Part shown: positions 27,048 to 35,959 of the stretch, in pieces
Layout: every line of letters starts with the position of its first letter
How positions within the stretch are numbered: position 1 is the first letter of the stretch
Assembly (NCBI GenBank): GCA_033344875.1
Contig: JAWPMO010000001.1
Location: forward strand, 2,877,595 to 2,941,594
DNA from: Ilumatobacteraceae bacterium
GTDB lineage: Bacteria > Actinomycetota > Acidimicrobiia > Acidimicrobiales > Ilumatobacteraceae
DNA length: 64,000 bases
Direction: 5' to 3'
Made by a program: the position numbers and the translations under genes
Notes under the pieces: generated by a model
What the model was told of the DNA's origin: nothing
What the model saw: the letters and a program-made list of their open reading frames with translations, nothing else
Database searches by the model: none

Positions 27048-28328
27048 TCAGTCGTCGGACCCGGTCGACAGCCCGCGATCGCCGACCAGCATCGTGGCGG
27101 CGGCCGCTACCACTGCGACCGTCGCCGCCACGCCGATCGCCGCGCGGACGCCCACCAGGTCGGCGATCCCACCGTCGACGAGCGCCGCGAGCGGCCGACA
27201 CCCGAGGAACGCGACCGACCACCACGCCATCACACGTCCACGGAGCGCCTCGGGCATCGCCTTCTGCAGTTCGGCGTTGGTCCCGGTCACGCCGAGCAGG
27301 AACCCGGACCCCGAGACCGCGGCGCCGATGAGCGCGACGGCGGTCACCGGTGCCGCCGCGGTCACGGTGAGTCCGATCGAGGTGACCACGAGGCCGAGAG
27401 GGATCACGCTGGATCGCCCGACCCGCCGTCGGATGCGGTCGGACGTGGGTGCCGTGAGCGCGGCGCCGAGCCCGAACGCTCCGACGAGCAACCCGACGGT
27501 GGCGTCGCCGCCGCCGAGGTCGTCGGCGAGTGCGGGCATCAGCGTGCTGAACGGATCGGACGTCCACCCGACGGCCAGGGTCGCGGCGAGCACCGCCACG
27601 ACGGATGGCCGCTCGCGAATCCAGTCGAGACCGACGCGGACCGACCCGGCGCCGTCGGTGGGTCGTTCGGCCGGCTCGACGTCGCCGCGCGGTGTGATGA
27701 GCACGAGCACGACGAGCAGCGGCAGGTAGCTGACGGCGTTGATGCCGAACGCCCATTTCGCGCCGACGGCGGCGATCACGGAACCGGCCGCGATCGGACC
27801 GATCGCCCGCGCGATGTTGAACGTCATCGAGTTGAGCGCGATCGCCCGATCGAGGTCGCGCGGGCGCACGAGGGCGGGCACGATCGCCTGGAGCGACGGG
27901 AGGATCACGGCCGCGCCGAGACCGATCACGCCGGTCGCGAGATAGATCGGCCACGGCCCGGGGAGCCCGTCGATCCCGACCGTGAACACGACGATCGCGA
28001 GCGACGTCGCGCCGACGAACGCGATCGCCTGGCCCGCGAACAGCATCCGCTGCCGGTTGATCCGGTCGGTCACGCCGCCCATCCACGGGGTGAGCAGCAG
28101 CGTGAACATGAACTGCACGATCGACACGGCGCCGACCGCCGTGTTCGATCCGGTGAGGTCGTACACGACGATCCCGGCGGCCACGTTCTGGAACCAGTTG
28201 CCGGTGCTCGACAGCGAGTTGGCGAAGAAGAACGGAGCGAACACCCGGTCGGTCAGCAGTGCGCCGAACCCGTGCTCCGCATCGGCGTCGATCGTGCGGT
28301 CAGGTCGCTCGGAGGTGGGTGCGGACAC
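27048..28328 (-). CDS. MFS transporter (EntS-like)
   Basis: The product (426 residues from the GTG at 28328) has about 12 hydrophobic helices and the pattern of the EntS/drug-exporter MFS group: FFANSLSSTGNWFQNVAAGIVVYDLTGS near the N-terminus, LTPWMGGVTDRINRQRMLF as the motif A-like loop, and ALNSMTFNIARAIGPIAAGSVIA. The upstream frame is longer but lacks homology and looks spurious. Such proteins export siderophores or small drugs; the substrate is not predictable. The gap 28329-28440 upstream holds no gene. Confidence 0.82.
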   Translation of the reverse strand: MSAPTSERPDRTIDADAEHGFGALLTDRVFAPFFFANSLSSTGNWFQNVAAGIVVYDLTGSNTAVGAVSIVQFMFTLLLTPWMGGVTDRINRQRMLFAGQAIAFVGATSLAIVVFTVGIDGLPGPWPIYLATGVIGLGAAVILPSLQAIVPALVRPRDLDRAIALNSMTFNIARAIGPIAAGSVIAAVGAKWAFGINAVSYLPLLVVLVLITPRGDVEPAERPTDGAGSVRVGLDWIRERPSVVAVLAATLAVGWTSDPFSTLMPALADDLGGGDATVGLLVGAFGLGAALTAPTSDRIRRRVGRSSVIPLGLVVTSIGLTVTAAAPVTAVALIGAAVSGSGFLLGVTGTNAELQKAMPEALRGRVMAWWSVAFLGCRPLAALVDGGIADLVGVRAAIGVAATVAVVAAAATMLVGDRGLSTGSDD

Positions 28329-28440
28329 CGCCCGGTCGTACCCGTGGCCACCGGGAGCGAAACGAGACCCGACGGTCGGTGCCCGAGCGATCTGGCGCTC
28401 CGCTCCTGTTCGGTCCGGTCGAATCCCCCCGGCGCCGACG

Positions 28441-29793
28441 TCAGTCGACGACGAGGTGGACGACTCGGCCGAGCCAGTCTGGCCGGTAGAAGTGACCGAA
28501 GCTCGCCCACTGGTCGCCGATGGCCTGCAACCCGTCGTCGTCCCAGGCGAACGCCGTCGGCGCGTCGCCGAACATGCGGACCGCCGGGTGGACCAGACCC
28601 TCGGCATGGACGTGGGCCACGAAACCCGAGCGCTCCGGATCGGCGACGTGGACCGCCTCGTCGTCCGCCGTGATCAGCGGGGCGTCGTCGCCCGGGGCGA
28701 CGGCGTCGACGACCCAGTCCATCGTCGGCGACAGGCCGGGGTCGCTCAGCGACGGGATCGGGTAGGCGCCGACCTTGCCGTTGGCGCTGGCGACGTACAG
28801 CCGGTCACCGCCCGCGGCGAGGCTGCCCGGCAGCCGGTCGAGTTCGAGTTCCGGGTCGACCTCGAGGCACCACACGCCGTCGGCGAAGTCGAGGGTGTGC
28901 ACGAACGCGTACGGCTCACCGTCGGGGGTGCCGTCGATCGTGCCCCGGTACAGGGTGAACAGCAGACCGTGCTCCTCGGCGACGACCTGCGAGCGGCTGA
29001 AGCCGGCCATCCGTTCGTCGACCTGCTGGCTCTTGTCGCGCAGGTTGAGCGGGAGCGACACCTCGCCGGTCTCGGTCGACAGCACCCGCACCCGGTAGAA
29101 CCGCGGCGCCTCGGCCGGGAAGTACTCGAGCAGGAACACGAGCGACGGGACGCCGTCGGCGTTGGTGGTGCGGCTGAACGCCTCGGGCACGAAGTTGCCG
29201 TCGAGCGTCTGGCTGAACACCGTGCCGTCGTCGCGGGAGATGATCTCGATCTCGCTCGTGCGGCGCGCGCCGGCGATGGCGTCGCCGATCGCTTCGCCGG
29301 CTCGCGTGGTGAACCCGGCGAACGTGCCGTCGAGCGACGTCGCCGTGAGTTCGCTCGCCGTCCGCATCGTCTGTTCGGCGAGCGGTTCGCCCTCGGGCAG
29401 ACTCGCCCACATCACCGGTCGTTCTGGCCCGATGCCCTGGATGTGGGGGCCGAGCGTCATGACCGCGACGGTACGGTCGGGCGAGGGGAACGCGTCGAAC
29501 TTGACCCAGTCGTTCCGGACGGTTCCGTCGGTGATCAACCCGAGTCTGCCGGTGTCGTCGATGAGCGCGATCGACGCGTCGCGGGTGATCGCCGGCTCGG
29601 CCCCCGACTTCGGTTCGTCGGCGTCTGGGCCCGTGGTGTCGGCGACGGGAGGCATCGTCACCAGCGACGACTCGTCGACGTCTGCGTCAGCGCCGGCACC
29701 GCGCCCGTCGTCGGCGAGTTCGGACGAACCGGTGCAGGCGGAGACGATCAGCGCCGCCGCGATCACCACGGGTTGGATCTTCGTGCGGCTCAT
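28441..29793 (-). CDS. lipoprotein with propeller-like repeats, in the sigma/anti-sigma run
   Basis: The 450-residue product has a lipoprotein signal (VIAAALIVSACTGSS, lipobox VSAC), an acidic linker, then strands typical of a beta-propeller: IALIDDTGRLGLITDG, SPDRTVAVMTLGPHIQ, TNADGVPSLVFLLEY, RLYVASANGKVGAYPIP, FVAHVHAEGLVHP. It is probably anchored outside the membrane. It follows the anti-sigma gene by 72 bases with a hairpin between, so it may be part of that operon and sense the signal for the sigma system (inference). Confidence 0.75.
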   Translation of the reverse strand: MSRTKIQPVVIAAALIVSACTGSSELADDGRGAGADADVDESSLVTMPPVADTTGPDADEPKSGAEPAITRDASIALIDDTGRLGLITDGTVRNDWVKFDAFPSPDRTVAVMTLGPHIQGIGPERPVMWASLPEGEPLAEQTMRTASELTATSLDGTFAGFTTRAGEAIGDAIAGARRTSEIEIISRDDGTVFSQTLDGNFVPEAFSRTTNADGVPSLVFLLEYFPAEAPRFYRVRVLSTETGEVSLPLNLRDKSQQVDERMAGFSRSQVVAEEHGLLFTLYRGTIDGTPDGEPYAFVHTLDFADGVWCLEVDPELELDRLPGSLAAGGDRLYVASANGKVGAYPIPSLSDPGLSPTMDWVVDAVAPGDDAPLITADDEAVHVADPERSGFVAHVHAEGLVHPAVRMFGDAPTAFAWDDDGLQAIGDQWASFGHFYRPDWLGRVVHLVVD

Positions 29794-29838
29794 GTGGTGT
29801 CCGACACCGCCGACCCGCGACGGGTTCCCGACGCCGAC

Positions 29839-29859
29839 GGAGAGGGTCAGACCCCCTCC
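29839..29859. promoter_or_regulatory. hairpin between anti-sigma and lipoprotein genes
   Basis: The arms GGAGAGGGTC (29839-29848) and GACCCCCTCC (29850-29859) pair with one mismatch around a single A. It lies in the 72-base gap behind the anti-sigma stop. No T run follows, so it may be a weak terminator or attenuator rather than a full stop. Confidence 0.45.
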
Positions 29860-29865
29860 GCGCGG

Positions 29866-30585
29866 TCACGGCTCGATGTGTTCGGCGTACTCGATCGCGG
29901 CGGCGACGTCGGCGAAGCCCTCCAGGCGGCGGACGACGTCACCGTCCTGCCACAGCAGCGTGTTGCCGGCGAACCGCTCGAACACGATGTCGCCCTCGTC
30001 GTCGAGGAACGACACGTCGTGCGGTGCCCCGTCGATCCAGATGCCCACCTGCCCGCCGACGTCGACCTGTCGCACGTTCGTGCCGTCGCCGACGGTCTTG
30101 CCGATCGCCGGGTTGTCGAGCGTGCCCACGAACTCCGACACGAGGATGTCGGTGCCGTCGACATCCACCACGGTGCCGATCGAGCCGGCAGCCGGGTCGT
30201 CCGAGACATCAGCACCGTCGGCCCCGGTCGTCGGGGCGTCGTCGAACGGGTCGGGCGTCGAGACGGTGGGTGCGGCGGGCCGGCGCTCGATCCTGGCGCC
30301 GTCGAAGCCGAACCAGTCGGCGACCGTCCGGCGCGACGACGGCACGGCGACGGCCACGAGGGCGACCACGATGACGAGGGCGGCGGCAACCCGCAGCACG
30401 GTGTGCCCTCGGCGAACCGGTGGCTCGTCGAGCCGGGCGAGCACGGCCGCGGCCAACGCCGATTCGACCGGTGCGCCGCCCGAGCGGGTTGCCTCGGCCT
30501 CGGTTGGGTCTGCGCCGGTTGCTCGGCCGGGTTCGAGGTCGAGCGCGTCGCCGAGTGAGCGCAGGCGTTCTTCCAGCATGGTCAT
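29866..30585 (-). CDS. putative anti-sigma factor, single membrane helix
   Basis: The product (239 residues from the ATG at 30585) has a cytoplasmic N-terminal part of about 70 residues with no Cys, so no zinc anti-sigma motif, then a single helix VLRVAAALVIVVALVAVAVP, and an extracytoplasmic domain with DGTDILVSEFVG and IWIDGAPHDVSFLDDEGD. The call as anti-sigma factor rests on its place right behind an ECF sigma gene and on its topology. Its start overlaps the preceding mini-ORF (ATGA), and a GGAGGA ribosome-binding site lies just upstream. The N-terminal MLEERLRSLGDALDLE is echoed in the two mini-ORFs. Confidence 0.7.
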   Translation of the reverse strand: MTMLEERLRSLGDALDLEPGRATGADPTEAEATRSGGAPVESALAAAVLARLDEPPVRRGHTVLRVAAALVIVVALVAVAVPSSRRTVADWFGFDGARIERRPAAPTVSTPDPFDDAPTTGADGADVSDDPAAGSIGTVVDVDGTDILVSEFVGTLDNPAIGKTVGDGTNVRQVDVGGQVGIWIDGAPHDVSFLDDEGDIVFERFAGNTLLWQDGDVVRRLEGFADVAAAIEYAEHIEP

Positions 30586-30704
30586 GTCGTTCCTCCCAGT
30601 TCGGCCCGCAGCCGCTCGAGCGCACGCGACGTGTTCGCCTCGACGCGGCGAGCGAGATCGGGCGCGTCGCCGAGCAAGCGCACACGCTCCACGAGCACGG
30701 TCAT
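30582..30704 (-). CDS. mini-ORF B: anti-sigma-like head joined to sigma-factor tail (duplication product)
   Basis: A 40-codon frame that begins MTVLVERVRLLGDAPDLA, like the start of the anti-sigma protein, and ends TSRALERLRAELGG, like the end of the sigma factor. Its start overlaps the stop of mini-ORF A and its stop overlaps the anti-sigma start (ATGA in both cases), so ribosomes could pass down the chain. It arose by duplication of the sigma/anti-sigma junction. Whether the peptide has a role is unknown. Confidence 0.45.
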   Translation of the reverse strand: MTVLVERVRLLGDAPDLARRVEANTSRALERLRAELGGTT

Positions 30705-30895
30705 GACACTCCTCCCCATTCGCCGCCCAATTCGACCCGCAGCCGCTCGAGCGCACGCGACGTGTCCGCCTCGACCCCGCGAACGAGAACGGGCGCGTCG
30801 CCGAGCAAGCGCACACGCTCCACGAGCACGGTCATGACACTCCTCCCCATTCGCCGCCCAATTCGACCCGCAGCCGCTCGAGCGCACGCGACGTG
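30605..30895 (-). repeat. 131-bp tandem duplication of the sigma/anti-sigma junction
   Basis: A box beginning CCCGCAGCCGCTCGAG recurs at 30605, 30736 and 30867, exactly 131 bases apart. It encodes the end of the sigma factor (the third copy on the plus axis) and of the two mini-ORFs. The start sites (CAT on the plus strand) recur at 30585, 30704 and 30835, spaced 119 and 131. The first copy is 12 bases shorter. Confidence 0.85.
30701..30835 (-). CDS. mini-ORF A: anti-sigma-like head joined to sigma-factor tail (duplication product)
   Basis: A 44-codon frame starting MTVLVERVRLLGDAPVLV and ending TSRALERLRVELGGEWGGVS, the latter identical to the sigma factor C-terminus. Its ATG overlaps the sigma stop. 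It has its own upstream GGGGAGGAG ribosome-binding site, copied along with the sigma gene end. It may only preserve translational coupling; no independent function can be claimed. Confidence 0.45.
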   Translation of the reverse strand: MTVLVERVRLLGDAPVLVRGVEADTSRALERLRVELGGEWGGVS

Positions 30896-31404
30896 CGCGA
30901 CTTCACGGTGCCGCTGGCGATCCCGAGCACGGTCGCGGTCTCGGCTTCGGACAGGTCGGCGACGAACCGGCAGCCGAGCACGGCTCGGTCGTTCGCCCCG
31001 AGCCGGCCGAGCGCGTCGGCGAGCGCTTCGTGTTCGATTCGGTCGAAGGCGGCCGTGTCGGCACCCGTGGTGATCCGGAGTTCACGAGCCGAAGCACGGT
31101 CGTCACGGCGCAGCCGCCTGACCCGACCCCGCACGTGGTTCTTCGCCTCGTTGGCGACGACCCGGAGCATCCACGAGCGCACCGAGCTGGTGCCGCGATA
31201 GGTGTCGAGGCTCCGGTACGCCTTGACCATGGCGTCTTGCACGATGTCGTTCGCCTCCTCCGTCGAACTGCTGATCACCGCCGCCACCCGCAACGCCGCC
31301 CGCTGATGACGCTCGACGAGCGCGCCGAAGGCGTCGCGGTCGCCGGAGCGAACACGAGCGACGAGTTCGTCGTCGTCGAACACGGTCAGATCGAGTGGTG
31401 GCAT
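30832..31404 (-). CDS. ECF-type RNA polymerase sigma factor
   Basis: The 190-residue product has sigma region 2 (DRDAFGALVERHQRAALRVAAVI to DIVQDAMVKAYRSLDTYRG to VRSWMLRVVANEAKNHVRGRVRR) and region 4 with a helix-turn-helix (LGANDRAVLGCRFVADLSEAETATVLGIASGTVKSRTSRALERLR). ECF factors redirect RNA polymerase when released by an anti-sigma protein, here probably the product of 29866-30585. The ATG at 31404 (MPPLDLTVFDDDEL) fits. The upstream frame runs into a repeat array and is not part of the gene. Confidence 0.92.
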   Translation of the reverse strand: MPPLDLTVFDDDELVARVRSGDRDAFGALVERHQRAALRVAAVISSSTEEANDIVQDAMVKAYRSLDTYRGTSSVRSWMLRVVANEAKNHVRGRVRRLRRDDRASARELRITTGADTAAFDRIEHEALADALGRLGANDRAVLGCRFVADLSEAETATVLGIASGTVKSRTSRALERLRVELGGEWGGVS

Positions 31405-31497
31405 CGCTGATGACAGCCTGTCGCACCGTCCGACACCACGCACACCCCATCGGTTCCCCGCCGTCCGCTGCTGCCGCCCCCATCCCCACCCCGGAGC

Positions 31498-32073
31498 GTG
31501 TCGCGATCCCGGGCTCACCACCCCCAAGACCGCGACACGGCCCCACCTCCGCCGACCGACCCACGCATGTCGCGACCTTGTGGCCACCAGCCCCAAGACC
31601 GCGACACGGCCCCACCTCCGCCGACCGCCCACGTATGTCGCGACCTTGTGGCCACCAGCCCCAAGACCGCGACACGGCCCCACCTCCGCCGACCGGGACT
31701 CCGCACACACGCCCAGGGCGTGTCGCGATCCCGGGCCCACCACCCCCAAGACCGCGACACAGTCCACCCACCACCCGGGCTCCGCACACCACCAGGGCTT
31801 GTCGCGATCTCGCGCCCACCGCCCCCGCAACCGCGACACGGCCCACCTTCCGCCGACCGAGACTCCGCACCCAGGGCGTGTCGCGATCCCAGGCCCACCA
31901 GCCCCACAAACGCGACACGGTCCACCCTCCGCCGACCGACGCAGGTATGTCGCGATCTTGTGGCCACCAGCCACGAGACCGCGACGCGGCCCCACCTCCG
32001 CCGACCTGACTCCGCACACTCACCCAGGGCGTGTCGCGATCCCAGGCCCGCCGGCCCCACAAACGCGGCATGG
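31498..32073 (+). repeat. array B of GTGTCGCG-N25-CGCGACAC elements (8 units)
   Basis: Left arms start at 31498, 31567, 31635, 31720, 31799, 31878, 31947 and 32031. Spacers between units are Pro/Ala-codon-like, CACCTCCGCCGACC-rich sequence. The last unit has a decayed right arm. Some left arms read ATGTCGCG or TTGTCGCG. The array lies in the divergent gap between the sigma gene and the DUF1579-like gene (31405-32162); no gene is seen in that gap. Confidence 0.9.
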
Positions 32074-32162
32074 CCGGACGAGGCCCGTGATCCGAGACCG
32101 GCCACCATGGCCAGGGGCCAACGCCGGGACCAGGCGCTTCGGGGGTGGCGTACGCTCGCGGC

Positions 32163-32582
32163 ATGGAACTCGACGAGCATGGGTTCGACTTCTGGGTCGG
32201 TGAGTGGGACTGCACCTTCGAGGGTGGGCATGCGATCAACACGATCACCCGTGAGTTCGGTGGGCACGTCCTCACCGAGCGCTTCGAGATGGATGCCCCA
32301 CAGGTGTGGAGCGGCACGAGCATGTCGGTGTTCCATCCGAAGCGCCACGTCTGGCAGCAGACCTGGGTCGACCAGGGTGGTGCCTACTGGCATTTCGTCG
32401 GCGGACTCGTCGACGGGAACCCCTCGTTCGCCACCCCCGGCCCCGTCGACGAGCCGGCGCTGTACAAGCGGATGGTGTTCTCCGACGTCGCCGCCGACTC
32501 GTTCGAGTGGCGGTGGGAATCATCGCCCGACCAGGCCGGCTGGACCGAGAACTGGGCGATCTCCTACGAGCGACGTTCATGA
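32163..32582 (+). CDS. DUF1579-like protein of unknown function
   Basis: This 139-residue protein begins MELDEHGFDFWVGEWDCTFEGG, similar to the FDFWxGEWD start of DUF1579-like proteins, and continues with beta-rich segments (HVLTERFEMDAPQVWSGTSMSVFHPKRHVWQQTWVDQGGAYWHFVGG and WTENWAISYERRS). No catalytic residues can be named. The ATG at 32163 fits the family start. It overlaps the DNA ligase start by four bases (ATGA), so the two are translationally coupled, though a shared function is not evident. Confidence 0.7.
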   Translation: MELDEHGFDFWVGEWDCTFEGGHAINTITREFGGHVLTERFEMDAPQVWSGTSMSVFHPKRHVWQQTWVDQGGAYWHFVGGLVDGNPSFATPGPVDEPALYKRMVFSDVAADSFEWRWESSPDQAGWTENWAISYERRS

Positions 32583-33655
32583 GCCTCCCGATCCAGCAAC
32601 CGATCAAACCCATGCTCGCCAAGCTGGCCCGGTCGATCCCCGACACCGCCGACGTGCTCTACGAGCCGAAGTGGGACGGCTTCCGGTGCATCGTGTTCCG
32701 TGACGGCGACGACATCCAGCTCGCGAGCCGCAACCAGAAGCCATTCAACCGGTACTTCCCCGAGCTGGTGCCGGTGCTCGCCGATGCGTTGCCCGAGCGG
32801 TGTGTCGTCGACGGGGAGATCGTCGTCGCCCACGCCGAAGGTCACGGTCTCGACTTCGACGCGCTCCAGCAGCGCATCCACCCAGCGGCCTCGCGGGTCG
32901 ACATGCTCGCCGAACAGACGCCGGCCCAGTTCGTCGCGTTCGACATCCTGGCGCTCGGCGACGACGACCTGATGGACACACCGTTCGGTGAGCGGCGCTC
33001 GTTGCTCGAACGTCACCTCGATCCGAACGACAGCGTGCATCTGACGCCGGCCACGACCGACCCCGCCATCGCCGAGCGGTGGTTCACCCGGTTCGAGGGG
33101 GCTGGGCTCGACGGCCTGATGGTGAAGCCGCTCGACGGTGTCTACGCACCCGACAAGCGCACGCTCGTCAAGGTCAAGCACGAGCGCACGGCCGATTGTG
33201 TGGTCGCCGGCTTCCGGATTCACAAGGACGGTGAGGGCGTCGGTTCGCTCCTGCTCGGGTTGTACGGCGACGACGACCGGCTCCACCACGTCGGTGTGTG
33301 CGCGGCGTTCACGGCCAAGTTCCGCAAGGAGCTCGTCGACGAGCTCGGCCCGCTCACCGAGAACGCGCTCGACGGGCACCCGTGGCAGGGATGGGCCGAG
33401 GCACAGGCCGACAGCACGCAGCGCATGCCCGGCGGGTTCTCACGCTGGAACGTGAACAAGGACCTCTCGTTCGTGCCGCTCCGGCCGGAACGGGTGGTCG
33501 AGGTGACGTTCGGCCAACTCGAGTCGGGCCGGTTCCGGCACGGCGTGAAGTTCCAACGTTGGCGTCCGGATCGCACACCCGAGTCGTGTCGCTACGACCA
33601 GCTCGACGTCGCGAGTCCGGTGCGGTTCGACGACCTGCTCGCCGAATCCGGCTGA
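32579..33655 (+). CDS. ATP-dependent DNA ligase (LigC-like)
   Basis: The 358-residue product has ligase motif I in VLYEPKWDGFRCIVFRDG (catalytic Lys at about residue 28), motif III (AQFVAFDILALGDDDL), motif IV (EGAGLDGLMVKPLDG) and motif V (TLVKVKHERTADCVV), followed by an OB-fold domain. It has no polymerase or nuclease domain, so it is a stand-alone LigC-type ligase. Known LigC enzymes act in actinobacterial base-excision repair or minor end-joining. The normal replicative NAD-dependent ligase should be elsewhere. Confidence 0.9.
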   Translation: MSLPIQQPIKPMLAKLARSIPDTADVLYEPKWDGFRCIVFRDGDDIQLASRNQKPFNRYFPELVPVLADALPERCVVDGEIVVAHAEGHGLDFDALQQRIHPAASRVDMLAEQTPAQFVAFDILALGDDDLMDTPFGERRSLLERHLDPNDSVHLTPATTDPAIAERWFTRFEGAGLDGLMVKPLDGVYAPDKRTLVKVKHERTADCVVAGFRIHKDGEGVGSLLLGLYGDDDRLHHVGVCAAFTAKFRKELVDELGPLTENALDGHPWQGWAEAQADSTQRMPGGFSRWNVNKDLSFVPLRPERVVEVTFGQLESGRFRHGVKFQRWRPDRTPESCRYDQLDVASPVRFDDLLAESG

Positions 33656-33682
33656 CCCGAATCACCGCCCGCGCCGCGGGCC

Positions 33683-33871
33683 GTGTCGCGAAACCAGGCC
33701 GGCCACTCACACCACCGCGACACGGCACCCCGACCCGCCGCCGCGCCACGGGCCGTGTCGCGAAACCAGGCCCACCACTCACACCACCGCGACACGGCAC
33801 CCCGACCCACCGCGTCACCCACCGTCCGTGTCGCGATTCCGGTCCCACCGCTCCCACCACCCCGACGCGGC
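33683..33871 (+). repeat. array C of GTGTCGCG-N25-CGCGACAC elements (3 units)
   Basis: Left arms start at 33683, 33755 and 33828 (72-73 base spacing). The first two units are intact with a 25-base loop; the third has a degenerate right arm. The array lies between the convergent DNA ligase and CopCD-like genes, in a 261-base gap without other features. Confidence 0.9.
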
Positions 33872-33916
33872 CGGTGCGGCCCGGCCGACGCGCGACGGCC
33901 CGCGGGTGTCGGCGGG

Positions 33917-35848
33917 TCAGCCCTCGGGCGGGGCGGTGGTCGGCGTGGTCGGCGGCGGGGTCGTCGTGGTCGTCGCGAACGGCGCCGTCGTGTTGCTCTG
34001 TTCGACCACGGAGATCTGGGTCGGCGTGGAGACCGGCACCTGCGGCGTCACGACTTCGTTGCCGTCGGCGTCGAACACCTGGAACGTGCGGGTCGCTCCG
34101 TCGAGCGTCCCGGTCGCCGTGCTCACGCTGACCTGCAACGTCCACACGCCACCGACCTGGAACGGCAGGCCGTCGGCGATGGCGAGTTGCGCCGTGCCCC
34201 ACGTCGTCAGCGGGATCGGCTGTTCGAGCGTCGGGAGGTTGCTGCCCTCCGGTGGGATGAACCGCAGTGTCAGGTTGTTGATGTTCTCGGCGGGAGCGTC
34301 GACCTCGATCCGGAACCCGTTGCGGCCGACCTGGGCCGGACCGATGTAGACCACCGCGTCGAGGCCGGTCGCCTCGTCGGTGAACGGCAGCTCGCGCGGG
34401 AGGTCCTCGCGGGGGAAGTCGTCGATCTTCGACGGCGTGAGACCGATCAGCCAACCGCTGAACGCGAGGGCGACGACCCCGAGCGCGGCCTCGGCGCCGA
34501 ACGCGCGACGGAACCGGTCGGCGGCGGGCGCGGTCAGTTCGTGTGCGCGGTCGAGCCGCATGGTCACCTGCTGTCGTACGGCGAGCGCCACGGCCAACAT
34601 GGCAGCGACGGCGACCACCTTCAGGAGCAGGACCCGGCCGTGGCTCGAACCGAACAGGTCGCCACCGTCGAGTCGGATGAGCTGCATGATCCCGGTCACG
34701 CAGGCCACGAGGATCGCGGGAATCGAGATCCGGCTGAAGGTGCGCGTCGCCTGGACGAGGTCGTCCTCGCCCGGTCCGGCGAGCACGACCCGGGCCACGA
34801 GTGCGGCTCCTCCGAACCAGATCGCGACCGACAGCACGTGGACGAACCCGATGACGAAACCGATCGGAGCGGCGGGACCGTCGGTGCGGCTGAGCGAGAC
34901 GGCGACGAGTGCGAACCCGGGTAGCGCCCAGGCCCACATGGCGCTCTGCGGGTCGATGATCCGTTCGGGACGGATCGCAACCCAACCGGTGGCGCCAATG
35001 AACACCAGGCGCAACAGTGCACCGCGGCCGCGCCATCCGTCGTCGTAGAGGTCGAGCCACTGCCCGGGGCTCATCGCCGAGCCGAGGGACGTCCCGCTGA
35101 AGTCGGCGGCGTAGGCGATCAGGTAGAGGAACGTGCCGAGCAGCGCCAGCGCCCACGCGGCACGGAGGAAGCGGACGGTGACGACGTACTCCGGGCCCTC
35201 GGGCCAACCGACGCTGATCAGGGCGAGGCCGCCGAACACGACGAGGATGCCGAGGGTCGACAGCATCCGGCCGAGCCAGAGGGCGCCGCCGGTGCTGCCC
35301 TGGTCGACGGGTTCGCTCGCGGCGGCAGCAGCCGGGGTCGCGTCGGTCCGGATGAACGGGTCGGTCGTCGTGGCGGCCGCCGCTCCGGCATCGGGCGGGT
35401 CGGTCGCGGTGGCGGGCGGATCGTTGGTGACGGTGAACGACGTCGTGCTGCTCAGCAGGGTCTCGCCGGCGACGTCCCTGAGCGACCAGGCGATCGTGCA
35501 CGCACCCTTGGGCAACGGGGTGTTGATCGGGGTGGTGACGATCAGTCGGTCGTCGTCGGCCTCGGGGACGCCCGTGTCCTGCGGTTGGAAACTGCACGAC
35601 AGATTGACGGCGACCTCGTCGTCGACCGCGAGCTCCTGCGTGAACACCAGCTGGATCTCGGTCGGCGACTCGGAGAGCGACGCGCCGTCTTGCGGCGTGA
35701 TCGACTGGAGCGAGTTCGTGTCCTGCGCGGCGGCGGGCGAGCCGACCGCGAGCGCAACCAGGACCGCCGCGACGGCGAGGAGCATCGACCTGACCCGGTC
35801 GGCGACCGGTGCGCCCACGCGCGAGGGAACAGAGGTTCGAACGCTCAC
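33917..35848 (-). CDS. CopC/CopD-type copper-resistance-like membrane protein
   Basis: The 643-residue product has a signal helix (MLLAVAAVLVALAVGSPAAAQ), a CopC-like beta domain (SITPQDGASLSESPTEIQLVFTQEL), a Pro/Thr/Ala linker, about eight membrane helices forming a CopD domain (about residues 185-465, including GFVHVLSVAIWFGGAALVA with a conserved His), and a C-terminal beta domain with a Thr/Pro tail. Known YcnJ/CopCD proteins move copper across the membrane. The His normally at the mature CopC N-terminus is missing here, so copper binding may differ. The GTG start at 35848 is chosen; the Met 25 codons in is an alternative. Confidence 0.8.
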   Translation of the reverse strand: MSVRTSVPSRVGAPVADRVRSMLLAVAAVLVALAVGSPAAAQDTNSLQSITPQDGASLSESPTEIQLVFTQELAVDDEVAVNLSCSFQPQDTGVPEADDDRLIVTTPINTPLPKGACTIAWSLRDVAGETLLSSTTSFTVTNDPPATATDPPDAGAAAATTTDPFIRTDATPAAAAASEPVDQGSTGGALWLGRMLSTLGILVVFGGLALISVGWPEGPEYVVTVRFLRAAWALALLGTFLYLIAYAADFSGTSLGSAMSPGQWLDLYDDGWRGRGALLRLVFIGATGWVAIRPERIIDPQSAMWAWALPGFALVAVSLSRTDGPAAPIGFVIGFVHVLSVAIWFGGAALVARVVLAGPGEDDLVQATRTFSRISIPAILVACVTGIMQLIRLDGGDLFGSSHGRVLLLKVVAVAAMLAVALAVRQQVTMRLDRAHELTAPAADRFRRAFGAEAALGVVALAFSGWLIGLTPSKIDDFPREDLPRELPFTDEATGLDAVVYIGPAQVGRNGFRIEVDAPAENINNLTLRFIPPEGSNLPTLEQPIPLTTWGTAQLAIADGLPFQVGGVWTLQVSVSTATGTLDGATRTFQVFDADGNEVVTPQVPVSTPTQISVVEQSNTTAPFATTTTTPPPTTPTTAPPEG

Positions 35849-35959
35849 GCCGACCACGGTAGTCAGGGTCGGCGGTGTTCGTTCACCATCACCCGACGCG
35901 TCGACACCGGCCGAGGGTGGCCGAGTCCGACCGTTCACCCACTGAGTAGGCTCGGCTCG

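Noticed and set aside
31498-32703. A 401-codon frame running through array B into the DUF1579-like and ligase genes
   Set aside because: It overlaps two well-supported genes in another frame, and its sequence is low-complexity repeat translation.
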